Part shown: one piece after another, positions 24,589-32,138 of the stretch | Layout: every line of letters begins with the position of its first letter | Position numbering within the stretch: position 1 is the first letter of the stretch | Origin: Paenibacillus_AA sp045062745 | GTDB lineage: Bacteria; Bacillota; Bacilli; Paenibacillales; NBRC-103111 | Reading direction: 5' to 3' | DNA: 64,000 nucleotides | Assembly: GCF_045062745.1 (NCBI RefSeq) | Contig: NZ_JBJGED010000017.1 | Location: forward strand, 62,001 to 126,000 | The notes under the pieces: model-generated | What the model was told of the DNA's origin: nothing | The model's input: the letters and a program-made list of their open reading frames with translations, nothing else | Database searches by the model: none | Position numbers and translations under genes: made by a program

Positions 24589-24995
24589 GTGTCCTTCGAA
24601 TATACGGAAAACCCGCTTCTTTTCTCCCAGCCCGTTCGAGTCCAGAAACGGTTGCCGCCCTCGTTATCATCCAGCACGAAGATGTGGCATTTGTCTATGC
24701 CTTCTTCTTTTAACTTGCTCATGCAAACGTCGACCATCCGCTGGGCAATACGCTGATTGCGGAATTGCGGATTCACAGCCACGTGATAAATAAATCCCCT
24801 GCGACCGTCGTGGCCGCATAGTATCGTTCCTACGATGCTGCCCTCCACTTCATACACATAGCTGAGCCCGGGATTTCGGTTCAAATACGTTTCAATATTG
24901 GATTTGGAATCGGCATCACTTAAGGCCAGTCCCTCGATTTGGTTCCATAATGGAATCATCTGCTCGTAGTCATGAATGGTCATCTCGCGAATCAC
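24579..24995 (-). CDS. GNAT family N-acetyltransferase
   Basis: About 138 residues with IREMTIHDYEQMIPLW at the start and the acetyl-CoA motif VAVNPQFRNQRIAQRMVDVCMSKL. The ending GGNRFWTRTGWEKRSGFSVYSK is typical of YpeA-like GNATs. A GTG at 24995 or a TTG six bases upstream fits AAGGG better than the far upstream ATG. The final codons overlap the ArsR operator, so repressor binding there may also affect read-through from this gene. Confidence 0.82.
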   Translation of the reverse strand: MIREMTIHDYEQMIPLWNQIEGLALSDADSKSNIETYLNRNPGLSYVYEVEGSIVGTILCGHDGRRGFIYHVAVNPQFRNQRIAQRMVDVCMSKLKEEGIDKCHIFVLDDNEGGNRFWTRTGWEKRSGFSVYSKDTIM

Positions 24996-25047
24996 GCTCA
25001 ACCAACACCCTTCTAAACTATTTTTATATGGATAATATAAACAGATA

Positions 25048-25084
25048 GCCGGGAGCGGCACCTGGTAGAGGTACGCTTCCCGGC
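25048..25084 (-). terminator. Terminator after cat
   Basis: GCCGGGAGCG and CGCTTCCCGGC form a strong stem with one bulged base just after the cat stop; the downstream sequence is TATCTGTTTATATT. Confidence 0.65.
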
Positions 25085-25094
25085 CTTCTTACGG

Positions 25095-25754
25095 TTATTT
25101 GCCTTCCAGCCAACTCTTACAACCGACCGCTAATTCTTGAAGCTCATTAAATAACACGCCGGCATGGTAACCGTCGCAAACGGCATGGTGGAGCTGTACC
25201 GCTAGAGGCAGCAGCAATTTTTTGTCCTGCCAACGATATTTTCCCATCGTAAAAATAGGCAGCAAATAGGTTCCCCCCGTGTAGACATTGAGGTTAAACC
25301 CTGTGAAGCTGACCCACGGGATGCTGGAAATGGGAAACGTGTTCCGCGGTTCACTCGGGTCCGGGAATAACTGCTTTGCATTCTTGTACGTCTCTGTCGC
25401 TAGAAGGTAGCGCTCATAAAACGTTTGAAACTCCTCGCTGTAGGGCGTCCAAATACTGGAGAACGTCTTATCTTGCTCATGGAATATGGTGAAGCTGGGA
25501 GACATCCGATCCCAAACGCCCAACCGTCCCTCCGAATCCAAGCATGTTCGGAATTCGCCGTGGCGATTCACTACAGTCGTAATCATATAGATCAAGGCCG
25601 GGTATAGCTTAATCCCCCTGTACTTTAGTTCTTCCCGCAACAGGGTGATGTCTATATCGGCCGTCATGCTGTAAGTGCATCTGACATGGTTCAAATAATG
25701 TTCAAAGTAAGGTTTTCTGGACCAACGTTCCATATCAATCGGATTGAAATTCAT
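25095..25754 (-). CDS. cat: Type A chloramphenicol O-acetyltransferase
   Basis: 219 residues, the usual length for CatA enzymes, which acetylate chloramphenicol with acetyl-CoA in the cytoplasm as trimers. The active-site signature HHAVCDGYH is at residues 189-197 with catalytic His190 and structural Asp194. TYSMTADID near residue 27 and SIPWVSFTGFNL near 144 are also conserved. The ATG at 25754 follows AGGAGGGG by six bases, but that site is buried in a hairpin, with a leader peptide just upstream (see separate entries). Expression should therefore be induced by chloramphenicol. The last gene of a run from 27.7 kb that is more AT-rich than its flanks. Confidence 0.93.
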   Translation of the reverse strand: MNFNPIDMERWSRKPYFEHYLNHVRCTYSMTADIDITLLREELKYRGIKLYPALIYMITTVVNRHGEFRTCLDSEGRLGVWDRMSPSFTIFHEQDKTFSSIWTPYSEEFQTFYERYLLATETYKNAKQLFPDPSEPRNTFPISSIPWVSFTGFNLNVYTGGTYLLPIFTMGKYRWQDKKLLLPLAVQLHHAVCDGYHAGVLFNELQELAVGCKSWLEGK

Positions 25755-25761
25755 TTCTTAC

Positions 25762-25790
25762 CCCTCCTAAAATTTTATATTTTAGGAGGG
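25762..25790 (-). promoter_or_regulatory. RBS-sequestering attenuator hairpin of cat
   Basis: CCCTCCTAAAAT and ATTTTAGGAGGG form a perfect 12-base-pair stem with a five-base loop. The 3' arm contains the cat ribosome-binding site AGGAGGGG. The 5' arm holds the last two codons and stop of the leader peptide. A ribosome stalled in the leader would open the stem, as in cat-86-type attenuation. Confidence 0.88.
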
Positions 25791-25811
25791 TTGATCCACT
25801 GCTTTCACCAT
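25782..25811 (-). CDS. Chloramphenicol-attenuation leader peptide
   Basis: Nine codons encoding MVKAVDQPS then a stop, preceded by GAGG. The length equals that of known cat-86 and catA leader peptides and the start MVK is the same as in cat-86. The final CCC-TCC-TAA lies in the 5' arm of the attenuator stem. Chloramphenicol-bound ribosomes stalling here would free the cat ribosome-binding site. The GTG second codon may also serve as the start. Confidence 0.8.
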   Translation of the reverse strand: MVKAVDQPS

Positions 25812-25852
25812 ATCCTCATCCCCATTCCTCATCTAGGTTTGTGCCGGCCGCG

Positions 25853-26599
25853 TTAAGCTACCGTCACAATAATCGGCTGATCCCTAGTAATGATGATGGT
25901 ATGCTCGTGCTGCGCCACGAAGCTCTTGTCGGGCACACAATAGGTCCATCCGTCCGGTTGCTCCACTACATACTCGGCGCCTGTTGAGAGAAACGGCTCT
26001 ATCGTGATGACCTGGCCTTCTTTCAACACCCGATGATCATGCTTGCTGTAAAAAGGGAGAATCTCTGTAGGGGCTTCGTGCAGGGATTTCCCAATCCCGT
26101 GACTGCACAAATTTTTAATCGCCTTGTAGCCTCCCTTTGCCGCCTCCGTCTGAATCATCTTCCCGATCTCATTTAATTTGACTCCATGTCTGAGTGAAGC
26201 AATGATCTTCATCATCGTTGAGTGTGTGTATTCACATAGACGCACAAGCGATGGATTGTGCGGAGGCATCGTGAAGGAATGTCCGGCATCCGCATAATAC
26301 CCGCCCAGCTCCGCAGAAACATCGATGTTTATCAAATCGCCCGGTTGAATGACTCGATTACCCGGGACGCCGTGGGCAACCTCCCGGTTAATGCTGATGC
26401 ATGTATGGCCGGGGAAGTTGTAAGTTTGTTTGGGCGCGGGCGTTGCCCCATGCTTCTTCAGAAATCGGCCCCCAATATCATCGAGTTCCTGGGTTGTCAT
26501 GCCTATCCGTGTGCAGCGTTTCATTTCCTGGATTGTGAGCGCGATAAGTTTGCCGATTTCTTTAAGACCATGAAGATCATCTTGATTTTGAATGGTCAT
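25853..26599 (-). CDS. map: Type I methionine aminopeptidase (accessory paralogue)
   Basis: 248 residues of the pita-bread fold. Metal ligands are visible as Asp in INIDVSAE, Asp in YYADAGHSF, His in CSHGIGKSLHEAP, Glu in ITIEPFLS and the final Glu in AQHEHTIIIT. It removes initiator Met from nascent proteins. It is a stand-alone gene, unlike the housekeeping map usually next to adk and infA, so it is probably an accessory copy similar to Bacillus YflG. GGAGGG six bases upstream. Follows the HxlR gene by 16 bases. Confidence 0.88.
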   Translation of the reverse strand: MTIQNQDDLHGLKEIGKLIALTIQEMKRCTRIGMTTQELDDIGGRFLKKHGATPAPKQTYNFPGHTCISINREVAHGVPGNRVIQPGDLINIDVSAELGGYYADAGHSFTMPPHNPSLVRLCEYTHSTMMKIIASLRHGVKLNEIGKMIQTEAAKGGYKAIKNLCSHGIGKSLHEAPTEILPFYSKHDHRVLKEGQVITIEPFLSTGAEYVVEQPDGWTYCVPDKSFVAQHEHTIIITRDQPIIVTVA

Positions 26600-26615
26600 A
26601 TGGATCCCTCCGATC

Positions 26616-27098
26616 TTAATGTTTGGAGGGTTCTGTCAGCAGCCGCGCCGCCACACAGTTCTCTCCTGCAAAAATCCCGCCGCCTTGAAGCACCGTTTCA
26701 CGAATGAGCTGAATGACCTCTTCGCGGCGTGTTCGTACAACCTCAAGCCACTCCATGGGGAGCTGTTCCGTCGAATCGCTATGATTCGCCCCCCACTCTG
26801 CCAAATCCAGCAAAATGGGGATCACATCAAGACCACTCTCCGATAATTCGTATAGATCTTTTCGTTTATCCACCGGATGAGCCTTTTTTATTAAAATTCC
26901 GTGTTGGGTCAGCCTGGCTAACCGGTCAGCCAAAATATTGCGTGCGATTCCTTCTTCTGAGCCCACAAATTCTCCGTAAGTTTTCTTACAAAAGTATACA
27001 ATATCCCGGAGAATGAGCAAAGACCAAGAGTCTCCAAAAACCTCAACGGACAGATTGATTGGACAATAGGAACGGCGCGGATGTATTTTATTCATCAT
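26616..27098 (-). CDS. HxlR-type winged-helix transcriptional regulator
   Basis: 160 residues. SYCPINLSVEVFGDSWSLLILRDIVYFCKKTYGEFVGSEEGIARNILADRLARLTQHGILIKKAHPVDKRKDLYELSESG is a complete HxlR winged helix with a Cys before helix 1. The C-terminal helix (MEWLEVVRTRREEVIQLIRE) is longer than in typical 110-residue members, as in the group with an added dimerisation region. It lies between the frameshifted DHFR gene and the aminopeptidase, all in the same direction, so the three may once have been one operon. Confidence 0.82.
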   Translation of the reverse strand: MMNKIHPRRSYCPINLSVEVFGDSWSLLILRDIVYFCKKTYGEFVGSEEGIARNILADRLARLTQHGILIKKAHPVDKRKDLYELSESGLDVIPILLDLAEWGANHSDSTEQLPMEWLEVVRTRREEVIQLIRETVLQGGGIFAGENCVAARLLTEPSKH

Positions 27099-27127
27099 AC
27101 CACTTGCCTCATAGGTTTATTCAACGT

Positions 27128-27728
27128 CTACTTGTACTCCACATTGTACTGCATAAGGACGTTCTCAGAGCCTTCGAACTTGCGTGTATCGATATGGCGG
27201 AGCGTGAGTTTTGCATCATTGTAAGCGATCGGCTCGACGAATATGGGGGTCCCCTCGCCTAGTACCACATTGCCAACCATGAAATGAAGTTCGTCTACTA
27301 AGCCATGAGCCAACAAGTCATTCCATAGGATCCGGCTGCCATACACCACAATGTCTTTGCCCGGTTTGCGCTTGAGCGCGGCGATTTCGTCATAGACATG
27401 GTTGCCGCCGATGATCGTTGTGGTATCACGCCACGGAGCCGAATCCTCTAGAGTGAGATCGTTCGATACAGCCACTTTCTGAACCGAGTTGTTAGTCGCG
27501 AGAACTCGCGATTCGTAGGCGTTCATCAGGATGAGTAGCCATTGCAGGCCAGAAACCGCTGAACATTCGGTAAGAGTTCCCTCCGAGCAGCACCGTATCG
27601 GCACTTTGCATCCGCTCGAGATTGTATGTATCGAAAGCCCCGTCCATCGGCATAACCATGACATTCCTGCCTGGCCCTTCAGAGTACCCGTCAAAAGACA
27701 TAATGTTCACGACGATGAGTTTACGCAA
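27128..27728 (-). pseudogene. DHFR/RibD-C family reductase, frameshifted
   Basis: A TTG start at 27728, seven bases after AAGGAG, opens RKLIVVNIMSFDGYSEGPGRN and continues through VLLGGNSYRMFSGFWPAMATHPDE. The frame then departs, and the rest of the same fold (NAYESRVLATNNSVQKVAVSNDLTLEDSAPW, IVVYGSRILWNDLLAHGLVDELHFMVGNVVLGEG) continues in the next frame from about 27516 to the stop at 27128. A single-base insertion or two-base loss near CATCCTGATGAACGCC accounts for it. The full length without the shift would be about 199 residues. Either a real pseudogene or a sequencing error. Confidence 0.75.
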
Positions 27729-27812
27729 GTTATTACTCCTTCTAATTTCAGTTTTATTTTGCAACTGAGATTAAAGTAGTGCACCTTTGCCCAATTGTCA
27801 ATAATTCTCATC

Positions 27813-27868
27813 AATAAAAACAGAGAGGGCCGCAACAGGTCACTTGCTTACAACCTGTCACAGCCCTC
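27813..27868 (-). terminator. Terminator after the sulfurtransferase gene
   Basis: On the minus strand GAGGGC...GCCCTC ends a long stem containing AACAGGT/ACCTGTT, then CTGTTTTTATTG follows. Confidence 0.8.
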
Positions 27869-27897
27869 ATACCGCGTCCGACGCGGTCTCTCGTCCC

Positions 27898-28740
27898 TTA
27901 CTCGTCTCCCGTCGCGATCGGATTGTCAGCGTAGCTGATCCAGTCGCTCCAGCTGCCGGCGTACAGCTTCACATTGCGGAAGCCCGCCTCCTCCAGCGCC
28001 AGCACGTTCGGGCAAGCCGTCACGCCGGAGCCGCAGTACACGACGATCTCGCCATCCGGGTCGAGATCGCGGAAGCGGTCGGCCTGTCCGGCGGCGTCGC
28101 GCCAGCGGCCCTGCTCGTCCAGCGCGGCCTTCCAGAAACGATTCTTCGCGCCCGGGATGTGACCCGCCTTCGCATCGATCGGCTCGACCTCGCCGCGGTA
28201 ACGCGGCGCCTCGCGCGAGTCGATCAGCGTCACGCCGGGCCGGCCGAGCCGGGCCCGGATGTCTTCGACGCGCAGCAGCATAGCGGCCTGCGGCTGCACG
28301 GGATACACCTCGGAGGCGGCTCGCGGAGCCGTCGCCTCCGATGTCACGGGGTACCCGGCCGCCTTCCAGGCCGAGAAGCCGCCGTCGAGCAGGTACACCT
28401 GCTCGTGCCCGACATAGCGCAGCAGCCACCAGAGGCGCGAAGCCATCGCCCCGCCTTGATCGTCGTACGCGACGACCGTTGTGCTAGGGCCGATGCCGGC
28501 CTCGCTCAGCACGGCGGCGAAGGCGTTCAGGTCCGGTAGCGGGTGCCGGCCGCCATGCTCGGTGACCGGGGCAGACAGCTGCCGGTCGAGGTCGAAGTAC
28601 ACGGCCCCTGGGAGATGCTCCCGGTCGTAATCCGCCCGCCCGGAGAGCGGCTGCCCCAACGCGAATCGGCAGTCCGCCACGACCAGGTTCGGATCCTGCA
28701 AATGCTCGGTCAGCCAGCTGGCTTGGACGATGTTGCGCAT
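27898..28740 (-). CDS. Thiosulfate/3-mercaptopyruvate sulfurtransferase (two-domain rhodanese)
   Basis: About 280 residues, two rhodanese domains. The N-terminal domain is inactive-like (ends VYLLDGGFSAWK); the C-terminal domain carries the active-site Cys near residue 236 in YCGSGVTAC, the CGSGVT loop of the TST/MST class. It moves sulfane sulfur to cyanide or thiol acceptors. ATG at 28740 is preferred over the GTG nine bases upstream, which touches AAGGAG. Same direction as the envelope cluster upstream but separated by 39 bases; possibly the last gene of that transcript, with a strong terminator. Confidence 0.88.
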   Translation of the reverse strand: MRNIVQASWLTEHLQDPNLVVADCRFALGQPLSGRADYDREHLPGAVYFDLDRQLSAPVTEHGGRHPLPDLNAFAAVLSEAGIGPSTTVVAYDDQGGAMASRLWWLLRYVGHEQVYLLDGGFSAWKAAGYPVTSEATAPRAASEVYPVQPQAAMLLRVEDIRARLGRPGVTLIDSREAPRYRGEVEPIDAKAGHIPGAKNRFWKAALDEQGRWRDAAGQADRFRDLDPDGEIVVYCGSGVTACPNVLALEEAGFRNVKLYAGSWSDWISYADNPIATGDE

Positions 28741-28779
28741 ACTATCCACACTCCTTAATCCAATTAAATTGTAGGATGA

Positions 28780-29226
28780 TTAATAGCTAATCAAGGCCGC
28801 CATAATCAACCCGGTCGCGAAGCTCAGCCGGGAAGCGAACAGCCCGACGCTGACGTTGCCTTTCGGAATCTCCGAGACGACCTTGAACGGCGTGACCCAT
28901 TCGAAGATGTAGAACACGAGTACCTGAAACAGCGCACCCAACACGCCCCAAAGCGCCAAGTCCCAAAGCGAGACGGAGTGGTAGATCGCCGAGGCGAGCA
29001 CGAGGCTGAGCCCGATGATTTTGCCCCCCAGGTCGTGCGCAGCCGCTTTCGCCGCCAATTGCTTCTGCGGGTCGTCCGTCTCAGCGCCCGCCCGGATCAG
29101 ACCGAACTCGTTGTACGGCGTGGTGAAGAGAAACGCCAGGATCCCCACCGCCAGCACAGGCAGCGCCACCCCCAAGTATGCGAGGAAATTCAAAATATGA
29201 TCCCATTGGGTTTCAACAGGTGCCAA
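28780..29226 (-). CDS. DUF350 membrane protein
   Basis: 148 residues, four transmembrane helices, with the DUF350 pattern of paired helices: LAYLGVALPVLAVGILAFLFTTPYNEFGLI, DLGGKIIGLSLVLASAIYHS, LWDLALWGVLGALFQVLVFYIFEWV and GLFASRLSFATGLIMAAL. The TTG start follows GGGAGCG by six bases. In many bacteria DUF350 (YjfL/ArfA) genes travel with glutathionylspermidine-synthase-like genes and DUF1190 lipoproteins, as they do here. Function unknown; a small membrane complex in envelope stress is a reasonable guess. Confidence 0.82.
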   Translation of the reverse strand: MAPVETQWDHILNFLAYLGVALPVLAVGILAFLFTTPYNEFGLIRAGAETDDPQKQLAAKAAAHDLGGKIIGLSLVLASAIYHSVSLWDLALWGVLGALFQVLVFYIFEWVTPFKVVSEIPKGNVSVGLFASRLSFATGLIMAALISY

Positions 29227-29283
29227 TTCGATCGCTCCCTTACACGTTGAATAAAAAATAATAAGGATTCCATCAACAAAAGC

Positions 29284-30633
29284 TCATCCCAGCCCGACCG
29301 GCACATAGTACGACAAGTTCCCCGTGATGCGCCCGCCCGCTCTGGCGACGATCGCCGAAGCCCGGCCTCCGATCAGAAACGAGCCCCACAGCAGCCGGCA
29401 CGCCTCGAGCCCCTTCTCCGTCTCCAGCTCCACAACCGGCAGCTCGACTCGCTGCTGATACACCATCGGCTGCTCCCAATACTGCGCTTCCCCGTCCTTC
29501 TCCTGCACCGAGCCATCGGCCCCGTACAGCGTGACGGCCCCGCCCTCCCGTCCGAAGATCGGCTTGCTAACGTAAGGGCGCACGCCTTCGAAGCGATTCT
29601 CCATATAGGTCGGCAGCATGTAGCGCTCGATAGTCTCATGCTCCTCCGCCGTGTAAAATTCCCCGGCCTCGTGCAAATTCCAGATGAGCGCCTGGAACGC
29701 CTTGGACTGCGCGAGGAAAGCCGCCGGCGGGTTCAAGACGCTGAGGCGGCCGCGCGCCATCAGGTCCAGCACATGCGCGCCGGTCGGGTAGCCGTCGCCC
29801 TCATCCCGCTCCTCGGCCAGCTTCTCCAGCGCATGCAGCCGGTACAGGAGATCGATCGGCTCGTGCACCCCTGTATCACCCCGCCACTCGCACAGCCGGT
29901 CCTCGAACACCCGCAGGTCGGCGAGCGGCACGAATCGGGCGTGCGTCAGACCGCTCCTAGCGAGCAGATAGCGGGTTGTGCCCGCATCCTCCTCGTGCCA
30001 GTCGAGGGCGCTGAACGCCACTCGGTCCACGGCATGCCCCTGCGCCGCATACGCATCGACCGCCGCCTGCAACGCTTCTCTCAGATGCGCCGCCATACCC
30101 GCGTTCGGGTCTTGCAGCCCCAATTGCGCACAGATACGACCGTTCACCTCGTACGCTTCGACGATGCTGGTCGGCGTGTCGCTGTTCAGCTCGAGCATTT
30201 TCAGCCCATCCGCCGTCTCCGCCCAATCGAACCGCCCGATGACGGTCGGGTAGGCGTCCGACGAGGTTACCCGGACCGCACCCCATGTTTCGCTTGGCAG
30301 CCCCAATGCCTCGAACAAAGCGTCGTCGCCCAGCCGGGCCATCTGGAGTGTCCGGTTGTAGACGACCCCGAGCCGCTCCGTCGCTTCCGCGATCTCCTTT
30401 CGCAGCGCCGGGCTGATCCGAATGCAGGAAGCGACCGCATACTCCTCCCCGTACATCCGGTCCCAGGCGAATACGCCCGCCTCCCGAATCGGTCCATACA
30501 ACCGCTCTCGCCACGCCGCATAAGCATAAGCATCAGCTCCAGCTCCAGCTTGAGCTTCGACTTCAGCTTGACCACGAGCTTCATTCAAACCTCCGCCCAT
30601 CCAGCCTCGGTAGCGCACGGTGTCTATCGCCAT
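29284..30633 (-). CDS. Glutathionylspermidine-synthase-like ATP-grasp ligase (YgiC/YjfC family)
   Basis: About 449 residues. Matches the synthetase domain of GspS-like proteins: WGAVRVTSSDAYPTVIGRFDWAETADGLKMLELNSDTPTSIVEAYEVN near residue 140-185, PPAAFLAQSKAFQALIWNLHE, and the ATP-grasp core YVSKPIFGREGGAVTLY with QQRVELPVV. No amidase domain is present, so it is the stand-alone ligase type. Since Firmicutes do not make glutathionylspermidine, the acceptor is unknown. The start is uncertain: ATG 30633 has GAGGG eight bases before it, 30600 is the other choice. Codons 18-40 are a hexamer-like GCT-GAA repeat. Twelve bases after the lipoprotein gene. Confidence 0.8.
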   Translation of the reverse strand: MAIDTVRYRGWMGGGLNEARGQAEVEAQAGAGADAYAYAAWRERLYGPIREAGVFAWDRMYGEEYAVASCIRISPALRKEIAEATERLGVVYNRTLQMARLGDDALFEALGLPSETWGAVRVTSSDAYPTVIGRFDWAETADGLKMLELNSDTPTSIVEAYEVNGRICAQLGLQDPNAGMAAHLREALQAAVDAYAAQGHAVDRVAFSALDWHEEDAGTTRYLLARSGLTHARFVPLADLRVFEDRLCEWRGDTGVHEPIDLLYRLHALEKLAEERDEGDGYPTGAHVLDLMARGRLSVLNPPAAFLAQSKAFQALIWNLHEAGEFYTAEEHETIERYMLPTYMENRFEGVRPYVSKPIFGREGGAVTLYGADGSVQEKDGEAQYWEQPMVYQQRVELPVVELETEKGLEACRLLWGSFLIGGRASAIVARAGGRITGNLSYYVPVGLG

Positions 30634-30644
30634 CGCCATCGCCC

Positions 30645-30953
30645 TCAGCCGCCCGAGGACGAGGAGCTGCTGCCGATTCCGCTCTTGGACCCGCTTGAGC
30701 TCGTGCCGGAGCTGCCCAAGCTCTGCGTACCGCTCGACACGCCCGTGCTCGCCTTCGTGTAGCGTTTCTGTCCATTGTGATAATAATAGGAGCTGCCATG
30801 ATAGCTGCCGTCGTCGTCGCAATACCCGTCCTCATTGCTGTCATAGCATTCATTCGCACTGCTGGACCGCGTGCACCCCGCGCCGCCGATCGCCAGCGTC
30901 GTGACAACGAACAGGCTGACCAGCTTCCGGGTTTTCGAACCGTTCCACTCCAT
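30645..30953 (-). CDS. Small lipoprotein with EF-hand-like loop and Ser/Gly-rich tail
   Basis: 102 residues. A basic N-terminus and hydrophobic core end in the lipobox IGGAGC, so it is anchored on the outer membrane face. The mature part has CYDSNEDGYCDDDGS, close to the DxDxDG calcium loop of EF-hand and dockerin repeats, then a Tyr-rich YYYHNGQKRY and a 40-residue Ser/Gly tail. It takes the place of the DUF1190 lipoprotein in the equivalent E. coli gene sets. GGAGGAG precedes the ATG. Confidence 0.72.
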   Translation of the reverse strand: MEWNGSKTRKLVSLFVVTTLAIGGAGCTRSSSANECYDSNEDGYCDDDGSYHGSSYYYHNGQKRYTKASTGVSSGTQSLGSSGTSSSGSKSGIGSSSSSSGG

Positions 30954-30989
30954 TCCTATTTCTCTCCTCCCCTGTCTATGTGGCGTACC

Positions 30990-31439
30990 CTACCCTTGCT
31001 CCGGCACCGCATAATACACATAGACCTTCCGATCCTCATCGATCTCCGTAGAGGTCCGGGCCCACACTTTCCCTTGCAGGGTCAAGCTGTCGCTCTGCAG
31101 GAGCAGCAGCGCATCGTCATCATCATGCAGCACATACCGGTGCACGACCGGGTAGCGGTCGGTTCCTTCTCTAAATTCCCTAAGCTCAACGCAAATTCCT
31201 CCCCAATACCGGTCGTCCTGCTCTTGCTCCAGCACATGCTCCTCGACCGCTTCCCGGACGAAAATGATGTATTTGCTGCCGTTCACTTGATTCCCAGTCC
31301 GCTCGTACACCCGCTTATTCTTGATCCAATAATCGCAGGCGAAGCGCAGCGACACTTCATCTTTATCGATAAAATCATAATAATACAGGACGGGATACGT
31401 CTGCGATTCGTCGTTCAGGCGGTACTCCAGTCGGGCCAT
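30990..31439 (-). CDS. Uncharacterised conserved-looking protein, first gene of the envelope cluster
   Basis: About 149 residues, starting MARLEYRLNDES, no signal peptide or membrane helix. Acidic, beta-rich (VLYYYDFIDKDEVSLRFACDYWIKNKRVYE, GICVELREFREG, ARTSTEIDEDRKVYVYYAVPEQG). I do not recognise the fold. AGGAG lies ten bases before the ATG. Thirty-six bases before the lipoprotein, so it is the probable promoter-proximal gene of a four-gene unit with lipoprotein, ATP-grasp ligase and DUF350 protein. Confidence 0.6.
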   Translation of the reverse strand: MARLEYRLNDESQTYPVLYYYDFIDKDEVSLRFACDYWIKNKRVYERTGNQVNGSKYIIFVREAVEEHVLEQEQDDRYWGGICVELREFREGTDRYPVVHRYVLHDDDDALLLLQSDSLTLQGKVWARTSTEIDEDRKVYVYYAVPEQG

Positions 31440-31607
31440 GGCAACGAGTCTCCTCTCAAGCTTTGATATTCGGATAATACGCAGCTGCCTCGGACCCGGT
31501 TCCAAAGTCAGTTGCCGTTTCACCTCCATTATCTTATGATGAGAACATCTGTCACAATGAGCGATAAGCCCCATAAAAAAACCAAGAAAGTAAAGGAGAT
31601 CCAGTTC

Positions 31608-32138
31608 ATGCGGGAAGCCGAATGGCGGCTGTCGCCGTTAACCGAATCCCAGGGGCGGCTCCTTACGCTATGGCGCTACCCTGCCCCCTATGACGTCTAC
31701 AACTGGCCGACCTGGGCCAAAATGCTCGAAACCGGCTACGAATTCGCCGACCCGCGCATCCGCGAGCAGCAATATCTGGCCGCTCATCTGGACACCGGCC
31801 AACTCGCCGGCTTCGCCCAGCTGTTCCCGATGCAAGGATGGACGCGCCTCGGCCTCGGGATGCATCCGGACCTGTGCGGGCAAGGGTTGGGACGCTCGTT
31901 CGTCCAAGCGATTCTGTGCACGGCGCAGCAAAAAGCACCGTCCAAGCAAATAGACTTGGAGGTGCTGGTATGGAATGTGCGCGCGATCCGCACGTATGAA
32001 GCCGCGGGCTTCGTCATCACCGACACGTATGACCGCCGTTCGCCGGACGGGACGAACGGCCGGTACCACTGCATGGTCGCCGCCGAGTCAAGCAGGGTTA
32101 GCACAGATGAGCGACCGGAGCGGGCCGAGTGGCATTAG
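31608..32138 (+). CDS. GNAT family N-acetyltransferase
   Basis: About 176 residues: REAEWRLSPLTESQGRLLTLWRYPAPYDVYNWPTW, then the acetyl-CoA motif LGMHPDLCGQGLGRSFVQAIL and the C-terminal VLVWNVRAIRTYEAAGFVITDTYDRR. GNAT fold, RimI-like length, substrate unknown. ATG at 31608 follows GGAG by nine bases; upstream ATGs lack a site. Its stop overlaps the convergent YitT-family gene by four bases. Confidence 0.85.
   Translation: MREAEWRLSPLTESQGRLLTLWRYPAPYDVYNWPTWAKMLETGYEFADPRIREQQYLAAHLDTGQLAGFAQLFPMQGWTRLGLGMHPDLCGQGLGRSFVQAILCTAQQKAPSKQIDLEVLVWNVRAIRTYEAAGFVITDTYDRRSPDGTNGRYHCMVAAESSRVSTDERPERAEWH

Noticed and set aside
30267..30584. A 105-codon frame with a strong GGAGG-ATG start inside the ATP-grasp gene
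   Set aside because: Encodes a repetitive Lys/Leu/Met stretch and then loses any pattern; it overlaps the ligase, whose frame matches a family. Kept only as part of the repeat finding.
29638..30762. A 374-codon plus-strand frame opposite the ATP-grasp gene
   Set aside because: The minus strand encodes a recognisable GspS-like ligase over this whole stretch; the plus frame has no ribosome-binding site or known domain.
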